Positions 8,786 through 17,648 are shown, counted from the stretch's first letter. The stretch: DNA of 64,000 nucleotides from Nocardioides sp. BGMRC 2183 (GCA_008123405.1 VSSA01000003.1:124001-188000); one strand, 5' to 3'. A program made the numbers and translations. Notes: generated by a model from the letters alone, not told the origin.

Positions 8786-8815
8786 TTGGGTGCCGCGCGC
8801 CGCAGGACCTACCAT
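8786..8815 (+). promoter_or_regulatory. Candidate promoter of the GAPDH gene
   Basis: TTGGGT (8786-8791) and TACCAT (8810-8815) are separated by 18 bp. They lie 33 bp upstream of the GTG start, which has AGGGAG as its ribosome site (8837-8842). The match to housekeeping sigma consensus is moderate. Confidence 0.35.
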
Positions 8816-8847
8816 CCGAGCGGCTTGTCACCGTCATAGGGAGTTCC

Positions 8848-10281
8848 GTGAGCGTCACCGAGGACCTGTTCACCCGCTGGAAGAACCGCGAGGAGATCGC
8901 GGAGGCGATGATCCCCATCATCGGCAAGCTGCACCGCGAGAAGGACGTCACGATCCTCGTGCACAGCCGCTCGCTGGTGAACAAGTCGGTGGTCAGCATC
9001 CTCAAGACCCACCGCTTCTCCCGGATGATCGGCGGGGAGGAACTCTCCGTCGTCGACACGTTCCCGTTCCTCGAGGCGATCGCCGACCTCGACGTCGCGG
9101 CCGCCAAGATCGACCTGGCGCTGCTCATGGCCGCTTACCACGCCGACGACCGCGGCCTCTCCGTCGCCGACTTCGCTGCCGAGGCGTTGACCGAGGCCCA
9201 CGGCGAGCCGCGCCGCGAGGCGCAGGACGTGGTGCTCTACGGCTTCGGCCGGATCGGCCGACTGGTCGCCCGCCTGTTGGTGGAGAAGTCCGGCTCCGGC
9301 AACGGCCTGCGGCTGCGCGCCATCGTGGTCCGCAAGGGCAAGGGCGAGGACCTCAAGAAGCGCGCGTCGCTGCTGCGCCGCGACTCGGTGCACGGCGCCT
9401 TCAACGGCTCGATCACGGTCGACGAGGAGAACGACCTGATCATCGCCAACGGCAACGCGATCCAGGTGATCTACTCCAACCACCCCTCCGAGGTCGACTA
9501 CACCGCCTACGGCATCAAGGACGCGGTGTTGATCGACAACACCGGCATCTGGCGTGACCGCGACGGCCTCTCCGAGCACCTGCGCCCGGGGATCGCCAAG
9601 GTGCTGCTCACCGCCCCGGGCAAGGGCGACGTACCGAACATCGTGCACGGCGTGAACCACCTCGGCGTCGACCCGTCCGAGAAGGTGCTCTCCTGCGCCT
9701 CCTGCACCACCAACGCGATCGTGCCGCCGCTGAAGGCCATGGAGGACGAGTTCGGCATCGTCCGCGGCCACGTGGAGACGGTGCACTCCTTCACCAACGA
9801 TCAGAACCTGCTGGACAACTACCACAAGGCCGACCGCCGGGGCCGCTCCGCACCGCTCAACCTGGTGCTCACCGAGACCGGTGCCGCATCGGCCGTGGCC
9901 AAGGTGCTGCCGGACCTGAACGCGAAGATCACCGGCAACTCGATCCGGGTCCCCACCCCGGACGTCTCGATCGCGATCCTCTCACTCCAACTGGGCCGGG
10001 AGACGACCCGCGAGGAGGTGCTGGAGCACCTGCGCCAGGTCGCGCTGACCGGCGAACTGCGGCGCCAGCTCGACTACACGGTCGCCTCCGATGCGGTCTC
10101 CAGCGACTTCATCGGCTCGCGGGCTGCCTCGATCATCGACGCCAATGCGGCGATCGTGGATGGCGACAGCGCGATCCTCTACGTCTGGTACGACAACGAG
10201 TTCGGCTACTCCTGCCAGGTGGTGCGGACGTTGCAGTACATCTCGGGGGTCGAGTACCCGACCTTCCCCGCGAGGGCCTGA
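8848..10281 (+). CDS. Glyceraldehyde-3-phosphate dehydrogenase, long N-extended form
   Basis: A 477-residue GAPDH, about 140 residues longer than the classic enzyme. Residues 1-125 form a helical extension found in the GapB-like actinobacterial class. The Rossmann start is VVLYGFGRIGRLVARLL, and the catalytic motif SCASCTTN places the nucleophile at C286. The C-terminal WYDNEFGYS is typical. It interconverts glyceraldehyde-3-phosphate and 1,3-bisphosphoglycerate in the cytosol. The extended class is thought to favour gluconeogenesis and may use NADP; that is family knowledge, not read here. It stands alone, without pgk or tpi beside it, which also fits a gluconeogenic rather than a glycolytic-operon enzyme. 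Confidence 0.9.
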   Translation: MSVTEDLFTRWKNREEIAEAMIPIIGKLHREKDVTILVHSRSLVNKSVVSILKTHRFSRMIGGEELSVVDTFPFLEAIADLDVAAAKIDLALLMAAYHADDRGLSVADFAAEALTEAHGEPRREAQDVVLYGFGRIGRLVARLLVEKSGSGNGLRLRAIVVRKGKGEDLKKRASLLRRDSVHGAFNGSITVDEENDLIIANGNAIQVIYSNHPSEVDYTAYGIKDAVLIDNTGIWRDRDGLSEHLRPGIAKVLLTAPGKGDVPNIVHGVNHLGVDPSEKVLSCASCTTNAIVPPLKAMEDEFGIVRGHVETVHSFTNDQNLLDNYHKADRRGRSAPLNLVLTETGAASAVAKVLPDLNAKITGNSIRVPTPDVSIAILSLQLGRETTREEVLEHLRQVALTGELRRQLDYTVASDAVSSDFIGSRAASIIDANAAIVDGDSAILYVWYDNEFGYSCQVVRTLQYISGVEYPTFPARA

Positions 10282-10395
10282 GCCCGCACCCTTGTCTCGC
10301 CGCCTCCACAGGCGCACGATGGAGACAGGCAGTGTCGTGCACGCGGCGCCCGCCTCGGACGACGCGTTCCGGCACACGGGTGATCGGAGCGGCTG

Positions 10396-11034
10396 ATGCG
10401 TGACCAACTCGGGACCACGGTGCACCAGACCCACGAGGTGCTGGCCCTGCGACTGGCCCACGCCCAGGGCGCTTTCCCCACCCGGGAGCGGCCACGCGAG
10501 CGCTTCCCCGCGACCGACCGGTTCCTGGCGAGCACCAGTCGCCACGTCGCCGCGGCGAACACGGTGCTGGTGCCGGCGGCGGAGCAGAGCGAGGAGGGCC
10601 GCGAGCACGCTCGCTCGTTCACCGACCAGAGCAAGCGGCTCGAGGAGGCACTGGCCCACACCAAGGCCAAGCTCTACGGCTCGACCTATGCCGTACGTCG
10701 CCCCTGGCGCGAGGTGTGGGCCGACGTCGAGACCGAGTTCGAGGCGTTCTGGGCCGAGGAGGACGAACTGGTCGAGGCTCTCCCCGATGATGCCGACCGT
10801 GCTGACCTGGCCGAGCGGCTCTATCGCAGCGAGTTGGTCGCGCCGACCCGCCCGCACCCCTATATCCCGCACCGCGGCGTCCCGGGACGGATGGCGCGGC
10901 GGGTAGCGGTCCGGGTCGACCGCTTCTGGGACACCACCGAGGGGCGGATGATCCCGGAACCGGTCCGGCCGGAGCCGCACCGCGACGGCCCGCTCACCCA
11001 GTACCTCCTGGCGGACCCCCACATCGACGAGTGA
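10396..11034 (+). CDS. Hemerythrin-like helical protein, degenerate metal site
   Basis: A 212-residue, charged, mostly helical protein. The order FLASTSRHVAAANTVLVPAA, then a long helix, then VWADVETEFEAFWAEEDELVEALP, resembles a hemerythrin HHE four-helix domain (compare 'HxxxE..LLP' and 'VExHxxxEEexLFP'), but most metal-ligand histidines are replaced. The C-terminal 60 residues are Pro/Arg-rich (HPYIPHRGVPGR) and unlike hemerythrin. GGAG precedes the ATG at 10396. It follows GAPDH by 114 bp and may share its transcript. Function is unknown; the fold call is tentative. Confidence 0.5.
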   Translation: MRDQLGTTVHQTHEVLALRLAHAQGAFPTRERPRERFPATDRFLASTSRHVAAANTVLVPAAEQSEEGREHARSFTDQSKRLEEALAHTKAKLYGSTYAVRRPWREVWADVETEFEAFWAEEDELVEALPDDADRADLAERLYRSELVAPTRPHPYIPHRGVPGRMARRVAVRVDRFWDTTEGRMIPEPVRPEPHRDGPLTQYLLADPHIDE

Positions 11035-11060
11035 GGGCGGCGGTCACCCGGCCCGATGGG

Positions 11061-11074
11061 TGGAACGTGTTTCA
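11061..11074. promoter_or_regulatory. KstR-like operator upstream of the acyl-CoA ligase
   Basis: TGGAACGTGTTTCA is an exact match to TNNAACNNGTTNNA. It lies 32 bp before the GTG start of the ligase, at a promoter-like position. Together with the site at 5845 it suggests that the KstD-like gene and the ligase/SDR pair belong to one regulon. Confidence 0.55.
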
Positions 11075-11106
11075 GTTCTTCCGTCCGGCCGGGGCAGGAT
11101 GGGCGG

Positions 11107-12696
11107 GTGAGTGAGCCGACCTTCGCCGCGCTGCTGACCGCCCGGGCTGACGACGACGCCACCGCGCTCTGGTTCGAGGAGCGCCGCTGGACCTGGCGGG
11201 AGGTGATCGCCGAGTCACGGCAGCGCGCCGGGTTGCTCACCGAACTGCGCACCGACGGGCCATGGCACGTCGGGCTGGCCCTGGAGAACACCGCCGAGCA
11301 CCTCTTCTGGTGGTGCGCCTGCGCGCTCGCCGGTGCCACCGGCGTGGGGATCAACCCGACCCGACGGGGTGCTGACCTGGCCCGCGACATCACCTTCACC
11401 GACTGTCAGGCGATCGTCGTCGACGACAGCCGGCGCGCATTGCTGGAGGGAATCGACACCACGGTGCCACCTGAGCGGGTGCTGCACGTCGACGCGGCGT
11501 CGTACCGGAAGCGGCTGGCGGCGACCGAACCCGGCGGCGTCGGCGACGTGCCGCCGGACTCGGTCTTCTCGCTGGTCTTCACCAGCGGCACCACCTCGGC
11601 GCCGAAGGCCGTCATCTGCACCCAAGGGCGGATGGGGCGGATCGCCACCCAGCAGGCCGAGCGCCGGGGGCTGAGCACGACCGACGTCTTCTACGTGGTG
11701 ATGCCGATGTTCCACTCCAACGCGCTGATGGCAGGCGTTGCACCCGCGGTCGCGGTGGGCGGCACCATCGTGCTGCGGCGCCGCTTCTCGGCCTCGGGAT
11801 GGCTGCCCGACGTGCGTCGGTACGGCGTCACCTTCTTCAACTACGTCGGCAAGCCGCTCAACTACGTGCTGGCCACTCCGGAGCGGCCCGACGACGCCGA
11901 CAACACACTGCGGATCGCGTTCGGCAACGAGGCCGCCGAGGGCGACATCGCCGCCTTCGCGCGACGTTTCGACTGCCGGGTGATCGACTCCTTCGGTTCC
12001 AGTGAGGGCGAGATCCAGATCATCCGCACCCCGCAGACCCCCCGCGGCTCCCTCGGCGTCGCCGCGCCCAGCACCGTGGTGCTCGACCCCGAGACCCTGA
12101 CCGAGTGTCCACCGGCGCGCTTCGACGAGCACGGGCGACTGCTCAACGCCGACGAGGCAGTCGGCGAGATCGTGAACCGCGACGGTGCCCTGCTCTTCGA
12201 GGGCTACTGGAACAACGCCGAAGCCGAGCAGCGACGCCTGCGCCACGGGTGGAGCTGGAGCGGCGACCTGGCCTACCGGGACGCCGACGGCTTCTTCTAC
12301 TTCGCCGGCCGCTCCGGCGACTGGCTCCGGGTCGACGGAGAGAATCTGGCCACGGCCCCGATCGAGCGGCTCCTGGTGCGGTACGACGCGTTCGCCGCGG
12401 TGGCCGTGGTCGCGGTCCCCGACGAGGCCGTCGGCGACCAGGTGTTCGCGGTCGCCGAGCGTGCCGGGGACCGGGAGTTCGACGCCGAGGACTTCTCCGC
12501 CTTCCTGGAGTCTCAGCCGGACCTGGGCACCAAATGGGCGCCCCGCTACCTGCGGCTGGTCGACGAACTGCCGCGCACCCCGACGAACAAGGTGCTCAAG
12601 CGCCGAATCGATCCCGACCTGACACCGGGGCCGCGGCTGTGGCAGCGGGTCGGATCGTCGCTGGAGTACACGGTGGCCACGATGATGGAGTCATGA
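11107..12696 (+). CDS. AMP-dependent acyl-CoA synthetase (FadD17-like)
   Basis: A 529-residue ANL-superfamily ligase that activates a carboxylic acid to its CoA thioester through an acyl-AMP. Motifs: P-loop VFTSGTTSAPKAV, FGSSEGEIQI (A5 region), WSGDLAYRDADGFFYFAGR (A7/A8) and the C-terminal lysine motif TPTNKVLKR. The start is GTG 11107. In mycobacteria the related FadD17 is a KstR-controlled enzyme, and a perfect KstR-type site precedes this gene. The SDR gene follows with an ATGA overlap, so both are translated from one message. The substrate could be a steroid side-chain or ring acid, or another lipid acid. Confidence 0.85.
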   Translation: MSEPTFAALLTARADDDATALWFEERRWTWREVIAESRQRAGLLTELRTDGPWHVGLALENTAEHLFWWCACALAGATGVGINPTRRGADLARDITFTDCQAIVVDDSRRALLEGIDTTVPPERVLHVDAASYRKRLAATEPGGVGDVPPDSVFSLVFTSGTTSAPKAVICTQGRMGRIATQQAERRGLSTTDVFYVVMPMFHSNALMAGVAPAVAVGGTIVLRRRFSASGWLPDVRRYGVTFFNYVGKPLNYVLATPERPDDADNTLRIAFGNEAAEGDIAAFARRFDCRVIDSFGSSEGEIQIIRTPQTPRGSLGVAAPSTVVLDPETLTECPPARFDEHGRLLNADEAVGEIVNRDGALLFEGYWNNAEAEQRRLRHGWSWSGDLAYRDADGFFYFAGRSGDWLRVDGENLATAPIERLLVRYDAFAAVAVVAVPDEAVGDQVFAVAERAGDREFDAEDFSAFLESQPDLGTKWAPRYLRLVDELPRTPTNKVLKRRIDPDLTPGPRLWQRVGSSLEYTVATMMES

Positions 12697-13460
12697 ACTC
12701 CGCACCGACGATCCTGATCACCGGCGCCTCCAGCGGACTGGGCGCCGAGATGGCCCGCCAGTTCGCGGCCCTCGGCTACGACCTGGGGCTGGCCGCGCGT
12801 CGTACCGAACGGCTCGAGGAGCTGCGCGGCGAGATCCTGGCCGCCCACCCGGACCGGACCGTCGCGTACCGCGCCTTGGACGTCAACGACCACGAGGCGG
12901 TCTTCGCCGTCTTCGGTGAGTTGCGCGGCGAGCTCGGCCGCCTGGACCGGGTGGTCGTCAACGCCGGCCTCGGAAAGGGCGCCCGCCTGGGCACCGGACG
13001 ATTCGAAGCCAACCGGGAGACCGCGATGACCAACTTCGTCGGCGCGTTGGCCCAGACGGAGGCGGCGATGGAGATCTTCCGCGACCAGCAGGCCGGCCAC
13101 CTGGTCATGGTCTCCTCCATGTCCGCGATGCGCGGCATGCCCGGCTCGCTGACCACCTACGCCGCCACCAAGGCCGGCGTCGCCCACCTGGCCGAGGGGC
13201 TGCGCACCGAGCTCTACGGCACCCCGCTCGGCAAGAGCATCAAGGTCACCGTCCTCTATCCCGGCTACATCGCCTCGGAGATGAACGAACGGGTGGAGCA
13301 GTCCACTCCGCTGATGTCCTCCACCGAGAAGGGCGTGCGGGCGATGGTCGCCGCGATCGAGAAGGAGGTCGGCGACGCTTGCGTGCCGCCCCTGCCGTGG
13401 TCAGCACTGGCGCCGGTGATGAAGCACGCGCCGCTGCCGGTGCTGAAGCGGCTGATCTGA
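12693..13460 (+). CDS. Short-chain dehydrogenase/reductase
   Basis: A 255-residue classical SDR. It has the cofactor motif TGASSGLG (about 10-17), NAG (VVNAGLG, about 91) and catalytic Ser-Tyr-Lys in SSMSAMRGMPGSLTTYAATKAG. An Arg-Arg pair after beta-2 (AARRTE) favours NADP(H). The ATG overlaps the ligase stop (ATGA), so it is translationally coupled to the CoA ligase and probably oxidises or reduces a hydroxyl/keto group in the same pathway. The last 30 residues are hydrophobic/basic (APVMKHAPLPVLKRLI), hinting at membrane contact. Confidence 0.88.
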   Translation: MNSAPTILITGASSGLGAEMARQFAALGYDLGLAARRTERLEELRGEILAAHPDRTVAYRALDVNDHEAVFAVFGELRGELGRLDRVVVNAGLGKGARLGTGRFEANRETAMTNFVGALAQTEAAMEIFRDQQAGHLVMVSSMSAMRGMPGSLTTYAATKAGVAHLAEGLRTELYGTPLGKSIKVTVLYPGYIASEMNERVEQSTPLMSSTEKGVRAMVAAIEKEVGDACVPPLPWSALAPVMKHAPLPVLKRLI

Positions 13461-13476
13461 GGCGGCAGGTCGCAGA

Positions 13477-13544
13477 AAACTCCCGCTGCTCCTACGAAGC
13501 TTCGTAGGAGCAGCGGGAGTTTCCCCGCTGAAGCGGGGAAACTC
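13477..13544. terminator. Bidirectional terminator: 46-bp perfect palindrome overlapping a second hairpin
   Basis: Positions 13477-13522 are a perfect palindrome (arms of 23 bp, centre GAAGCTTC) with no loop. Its right end GAGTTT (13517-13522) is also the left end of a second hairpin, GAGTTTCCCCGCT (13517-13529) with AGCGGGGAAACTC (13532-13544). The two stems share six bases and so compete in part. It sits between the converging SDR and subtilase genes and would end transcription from both sides. Confidence 0.8.
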
Positions 13545-13568
13545 ACCTCGGCCGCGGCGCGCTCAGCC

Positions 13569-16500
13569 CTACTGCGCCGCCGTATCGACGTAGAGGTACG
13601 TCGAGTTCGGCGCCCCGTCGTACCCCAGAACCCCGAGGTAGTGGGCGTCGGGCTCCAGGCCGGACCAGGACGTCTCGAACGAGGTGTCGACGCCGGTGCT
13701 CACCGGGACCGGGTTGGGGGTGACACTCAGCGAGCCCTCGTTGGCGACACCGCCCACGTCGTAGGCCCGCAGCGAGTACGGCACCGGCTGCTCGGTGCCG
13801 GCGGAGTAGGCCACCACCTGGACCAGGTAGGTGCCGGCCGGAGCGCCCTCGATGGTGAACGTCTCCCCCGCCGACGGCGTCGCGGCCTCGCCGGCCAACG
13901 CGGTGATGTCATCCGGGTCGCACGACCCGGACTCGTAGATCGCCATGTCCAGGTCGCTCTGCGGGTCCGGCGCGACCAGGTCGAACTGGGCCAGGTCGTT
14001 GCCCTCCCCGATGGTCACGCAGGGCAGCTCGTAGTTGCCCACCGGGATGGTGCCCTCCTCGACCTGTCCCTTGACCAGGCCCTGGGTGGAGACCTGCAGG
14101 TCGCCGTCGAAGCCGCCGGTGACGTCGACCTGGGCCGACCCGTCGACACCGGTGCCCTGGACCGAGCGCGGCGCCTTGACCGAGACCGGCCGCAGCGCGA
14201 CCGGCAGCCGGACCGTGGTCGGACCGGTCAGCGTGATGTAGCCGAACGAGTACTCGCTGAGCGGCGCGGTGGTGCGCTGGAAGGAGAACTTGACCTGCTC
14301 CAGGTCGTTCTTCCGGCGGGAGACCACCGCAGACTTGTTCGCGCTCGACTTGAAGCCGGGCACGCTCACCTTGATCTTCCAGGTGCCCTTGCGGGACGCG
14401 GTGAAGGTCCTGGTGAACGACGTCGTGCTCATCACGTAGCCCTGCGCGAGCGAAGGGACGTTGACGTCCTTGGCAGCGATCGGCGCCACCCCGGTGTCCA
14501 GGCCGAGCCCGGCGAGATAGCCGCGCCACTGGCGGCCATCCGAGAGCACGAAGAGACCCGGGTTGAACATCCGCTTCGGGGTGACCTCACCGGAGCCCTG
14601 CGCGAACAGGTCGCGCGAGGCCTTACCGTTCTCGGTCCGCAGGCTCTTCGCGGTGGTCATCATCGCCGACTTGATCTTCATCGGCGACCAGTTCGGGGTC
14701 TTGCCGAGCATGAACGCCGCCAGCCCCGCCACGTGCGGAGCCGACATCGACGTACCGGAGTAGAGGTCGAACCGGCGGCCCGAGTTGGACGGCGGGGCGA
14801 CCGCTGCGAGCACGCTCACGCCCGGCGCGGAGATGTCGGGCTTGAGCAGGTCGCCGTTGTCGGAGGCCGCAGGGCCGCGGGAGGAGAACCCGGCGATCTG
14901 CGGGACGACCGTCTCCTTCTTCGTCTTGTTGCCGAGCAAGAACTTCGCGGTCGCCTGGTCGCCGGCGCTCTCCAGGTAGTCGTAGACCTTGGGCGAGTCC
15001 GTGTGCGAGACGTGGATCGTCGGCACCTCGTGGAAGTCGGCGTCCAGGCTGCCCTCGGAGACGTTCGCCAAGACCATCGCGACGCCGCCGGCACGCTTCA
15101 CCTCGGCGCTCTTGGCGACCCGGTCGTAGGTGCCGCGCTCGCAGACCACGATCGTGCCCGTGACCGCGTCCGGATCGAGACTGTCGGGGGCGCACAGGGC
15201 CGTGTCCGCGTCGCTGGTGGAGCCGTTGCCGACCGACATCGCGTCGACGAGCGGCGTCGAGGGCACCGTGGTCTTCGCGATCGAGGCGCCCACGATCTTG
15301 GTGCCGTTGCCGAGCTGCACGGTGTTCTCGAAGTTGGTGTGGGTGTTCGCCGCGACCGTGGTCAGCCACGGGCTGTTGTGCGCCACCGTGGAGGCGTCCG
15401 GCCCGCTGTTGCCGGCGGAGGCGGACACGAAGATGCCCGCCTCGGCAGCGCCCTCGAAGGCGAGCTCGGCGGAGTCCAGCGTGGTGTCGGTCGAGCCCGA
15501 GATCGAGTAGTTGATGATGTCGACGCCGTCGGTGACCGCCTGGTCGATCGCCGCCACCAGGTCGCTGGTGGCGCCCGAGGCCGAACCGTCCTCGGTGGCC
15601 CACAGTGCCTTGTAGCTGGCGATCTTGGCGGCCGGCGCCATCCCGGAGATCTTGCCGAAGCGGATCCCCTCGGCCCGGGCGCCGACGCCGTGGTTGCCGG
15701 CGGCCGTGCTGGCGGTGTGGCTGCCGTGCCCGTTGCCGTCGCGCGGGGAGAGGTAGTCCTCCTCGAGCATCCGGTCCTCGCCGTAGCCGTCGCCGAAGTA
15801 GCGTGCGGTGATCAGCTTGCGGTTGCACAGGTCGGCGGTGAACTCCTCGCCGGTCTCACACGCTCCCACGAAGAGCTGGCCGTCGGCCTTCTCCATCCGG
15901 ACCGTCTTGCCGTTGGAGGCGATGTCCCACTTGGTGCGCTGCTTGCGGGTCAGCGGGGCCCCGGCGAAGGACTTCGACTCCGGCCAGATGCCGGAGTCGA
16001 TGACGCCGACGACGATGCCGTCACCGGCCTTGTCGACGCCGCCGAGCTTCTTCCACATTCCCTTCTTGCCGTCCAGGCCGAGGTGGTCGGGGGTGTTCCA
16101 GGTGTCGGCCTCGACGATCGAGTCCTTCTCCACCAGGAGTACGTCGCGGGCGCCGGCGAGCTCGGTGGCCTGGTCGGCGGTCAGGTCGGCGACGAAGCCG
16201 TTGGCGGCGATCGTGAAGTTGCGCTCGATGTCGAAGCCAAGGTCGGTCGCGAGGTCGTCGTGGCTGGCGACCAGCTTGTTGCTGTAGGCGCGCACCGCGG
16301 CCGTGCGGGCATTGAAGGAACGGTCGCCGCGCACCCGGGTCTGGGCGTGGCCGGTCGCGGGCGGGGCCGACATCATCACCAGGTAGCGGCCGGCCTTGAA
16401 CTCCTGGAAGTCGTCCTCGGTGCCGCTCAGCCCGCCGTCCTCGGCGCCGGGACCGGCGGTGGAGTCGGCGTCGGGCTCGGCCAACGCCGGGGCACCCAGC

Positions 16501-16610
16501 ATCGAGAGCCCGACCAGTCCGGCCACCGATGCCGCCACGGCGGACAGGACGCGGGAGTTGCTGAGGCGGTCGCGGCGCAACCCGACCACACCACGTTCGG
16601 AGAATCGCAT
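13569..16610 (-). CDS. Secreted subtilisin-like serine protease (S8) with PA insert
   Basis: A 1013-residue exported subtilase. A signal peptide (helix about 21-40, APALA cleavage region near 44) is followed by an I9-type inhibitory propeptide (about 72-170). The catalytic triad is D205 (GVIDSGIW), H295 (GNGHGSHTAS) and S621 (GTSMSAPHVAG); N401 is the oxyanion Asn. A protease-associated insert (about 455-565) splits the catalytic domain. The tail has Fn3-like beta segments and a PPC-like domain (about 850-970). This is the layout of large extracellular subtilases for protein scavenging. It lacks the C-terminal membrane anchor of ESX mycosins. GAGGAG precedes the ATG. Confidence 0.93.
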   Translation of the reverse strand: MRFSERGVVGLRRDRLSNSRVLSAVAASVAGLVGLSMLGAPALAEPDADSTAGPGAEDGGLSGTEDDFQEFKAGRYLVMMSAPPATGHAQTRVRGDRSFNARTAAVRAYSNKLVASHDDLATDLGFDIERNFTIAANGFVADLTADQATELAGARDVLLVEKDSIVEADTWNTPDHLGLDGKKGMWKKLGGVDKAGDGIVVGVIDSGIWPESKSFAGAPLTRKQRTKWDIASNGKTVRMEKADGQLFVGACETGEEFTADLCNRKLITARYFGDGYGEDRMLEEDYLSPRDGNGHGSHTASTAAGNHGVGARAEGIRFGKISGMAPAAKIASYKALWATEDGSASGATSDLVAAIDQAVTDGVDIINYSISGSTDTTLDSAELAFEGAAEAGIFVSASAGNSGPDASTVAHNSPWLTTVAANTHTNFENTVQLGNGTKIVGASIAKTTVPSTPLVDAMSVGNGSTSDADTALCAPDSLDPDAVTGTIVVCERGTYDRVAKSAEVKRAGGVAMVLANVSEGSLDADFHEVPTIHVSHTDSPKVYDYLESAGDQATAKFLLGNKTKKETVVPQIAGFSSRGPAASDNGDLLKPDISAPGVSVLAAVAPPSNSGRRFDLYSGTSMSAPHVAGLAAFMLGKTPNWSPMKIKSAMMTTAKSLRTENGKASRDLFAQGSGEVTPKRMFNPGLFVLSDGRQWRGYLAGLGLDTGVAPIAAKDVNVPSLAQGYVMSTTSFTRTFTASRKGTWKIKVSVPGFKSSANKSAVVSRRKNDLEQVKFSFQRTTAPLSEYSFGYITLTGPTTVRLPVALRPVSVKAPRSVQGTGVDGSAQVDVTGGFDGDLQVSTQGLVKGQVEEGTIPVGNYELPCVTIGEGNDLAQFDLVAPDPQSDLDMAIYESGSCDPDDITALAGEAATPSAGETFTIEGAPAGTYLVQVVAYSAGTEQPVPYSLRAYDVGGVANEGSLSVTPNPVPVSTGVDTSFETSWSGLEPDAHYLGVLGYDGAPNSTYLYVDTAAQ

Positions 16611-16785
16611 CGATGGAGCTCCTCGAGAAGATGCCGACGGCCGGGGTGCCGCCTCGGCACACCCAACTCCTGCGGATGGGCATCGTCAAGCCCTACACGC
16701 CGTAAGATCATCACCGTCATCGGGGCGTTGCGCGTCGGAAACACCGTCCACCTCCGCCCTCGGCCGAACGATCTCCCGACCGGCC

Positions 16786-17487
16786 TCAGCGGTAGGTGAG
16801 CAGCTCTCGGGAGAGGTGCGTGTGCTCGTTGAAGGTCAAGAGGCGCGCGCCGGAGGGACCGACCAGCACCCGGGTCACCGAGGTGTTGACGACGACCGTG
16901 TTCAGCCGCGACCACAACACCCCCACCGCCCGCGGATCCGGCGCCACGGTGGGATCACCGGAGCTCAGCAAGACCGCCGCCAGCGCCGCGATCACCCCGC
17001 CGGAGGTCACCACCACGACCGGGCCGTCGAGTTCGGCCGCCGCCTGCAGGGCCCGCCACGATCGCTCCACGAACGCGGGGAAAGGCTCCGCATAGCCGGA
17101 CTGCGCCTCGTCGGCCGGATGACCGATCCAGTGGCCGGTGGCTCGCTCGAAGTGCGCCTGGAAGGCGCGCCGGTCGACGTCGGCGGCGAGCACGTCATCG
17201 GTCAGCTCGGCGTAGCGGGCGAGGACCGCGTGGAAGTCGAACTCGTCCCAGTCCGGGGCCACCTGCCCGTCCGGCACCCCCGACCAGCGAGCACCGTCCA
17301 GGATCCCGGCCCAGGTCTCCCGGTGCCGTCGCAGTCCGCCGTGCACCACCGTGGCGGGCGACGTCTCGTGGGTGGCCAGCCAGGCGCCGAGCACCCGTGC
17401 CTGCTCCAGCCCGGTACGCGAGAGCACGTCATAGTCATCAGCCCCGAAGGACGCCTGGCCGTGGCGGACCAGGTGCAGCACGCCCAC
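16786..17487 (-). CDS. Histidine phosphatase superfamily protein, second His replaced by Ser
   Basis: A 233-residue protein with the phosphoglycerate-mutase-like RHG motif (HLVRHGQASFG, H9 the phospho-acceptor). The second core motif normally reads SHGG, but here it is VVVTSGGVIAAL, so the usual second catalytic His is Ser. Related actinobacterial proteins may share this change. It may be a phosphatase with altered chemistry or a non-catalytic relative; the substrate is unknown. The flanking genes give no pathway. Confidence 0.75.
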   Translation of the reverse strand: MGVLHLVRHGQASFGADDYDVLSRTGLEQARVLGAWLATHETSPATVVHGGLRRHRETWAGILDGARWSGVPDGQVAPDWDEFDFHAVLARYAELTDDVLAADVDRRAFQAHFERATGHWIGHPADEAQSGYAEPFPAFVERSWRALQAAAELDGPVVVVTSGGVIAALAAVLLSSGDPTVAPDPRAVGVLWSRLNTVVVNTSVTRVLVGPSGARLLTFNEHTHLSRELLTYR

Positions 17488-17499
17488 GCGCTCAGCCTA

Positions 17500-17648
17500 G
17501 ATCTGCCGATTCGCCGCGTAGCGAGCGGCACCAGACGGTTGACCCGGCAAGGCGGAGTGCCGAAGGCGGGCCGGAGGCCCGTCGAGGTGCGACAACGCAG
17601 TCCGGGGCGCCCGGATGGGGTCGCGCAGTAGCGGGGAATCGGCAGATC
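17500..17648. repeat. 149-bp element with 13-bp inverted ends
   Basis: GATCTGCCGATTC (17500-17512) recurs inverted at 17636-17648. The right arm covers the stop codon of the phosphotransferase gene (17647-17649). Size and position at a gene 3' end resemble the element at 8556-8706, but the arm sequence differs. It lies between the phosphotransferase and histidine phosphatase genes, both on the minus strand, and might act as a terminator. Confidence 0.45.

Noticed and set aside
13569-16610. Subtilase as the ESX mycosin MycP
   Set aside because: It has a propeptide, PA insert and about 1000 residues, and lacks the C-terminal membrane helix of mycosins; it is also far from the esx genes.
13641-16799. 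About 1050-codon open frame antisense to the subtilase
   Set aside because: Composition is that of a GC-rich shadow frame; the subtilase frame shows signal peptide, propeptide and full catalytic triad.
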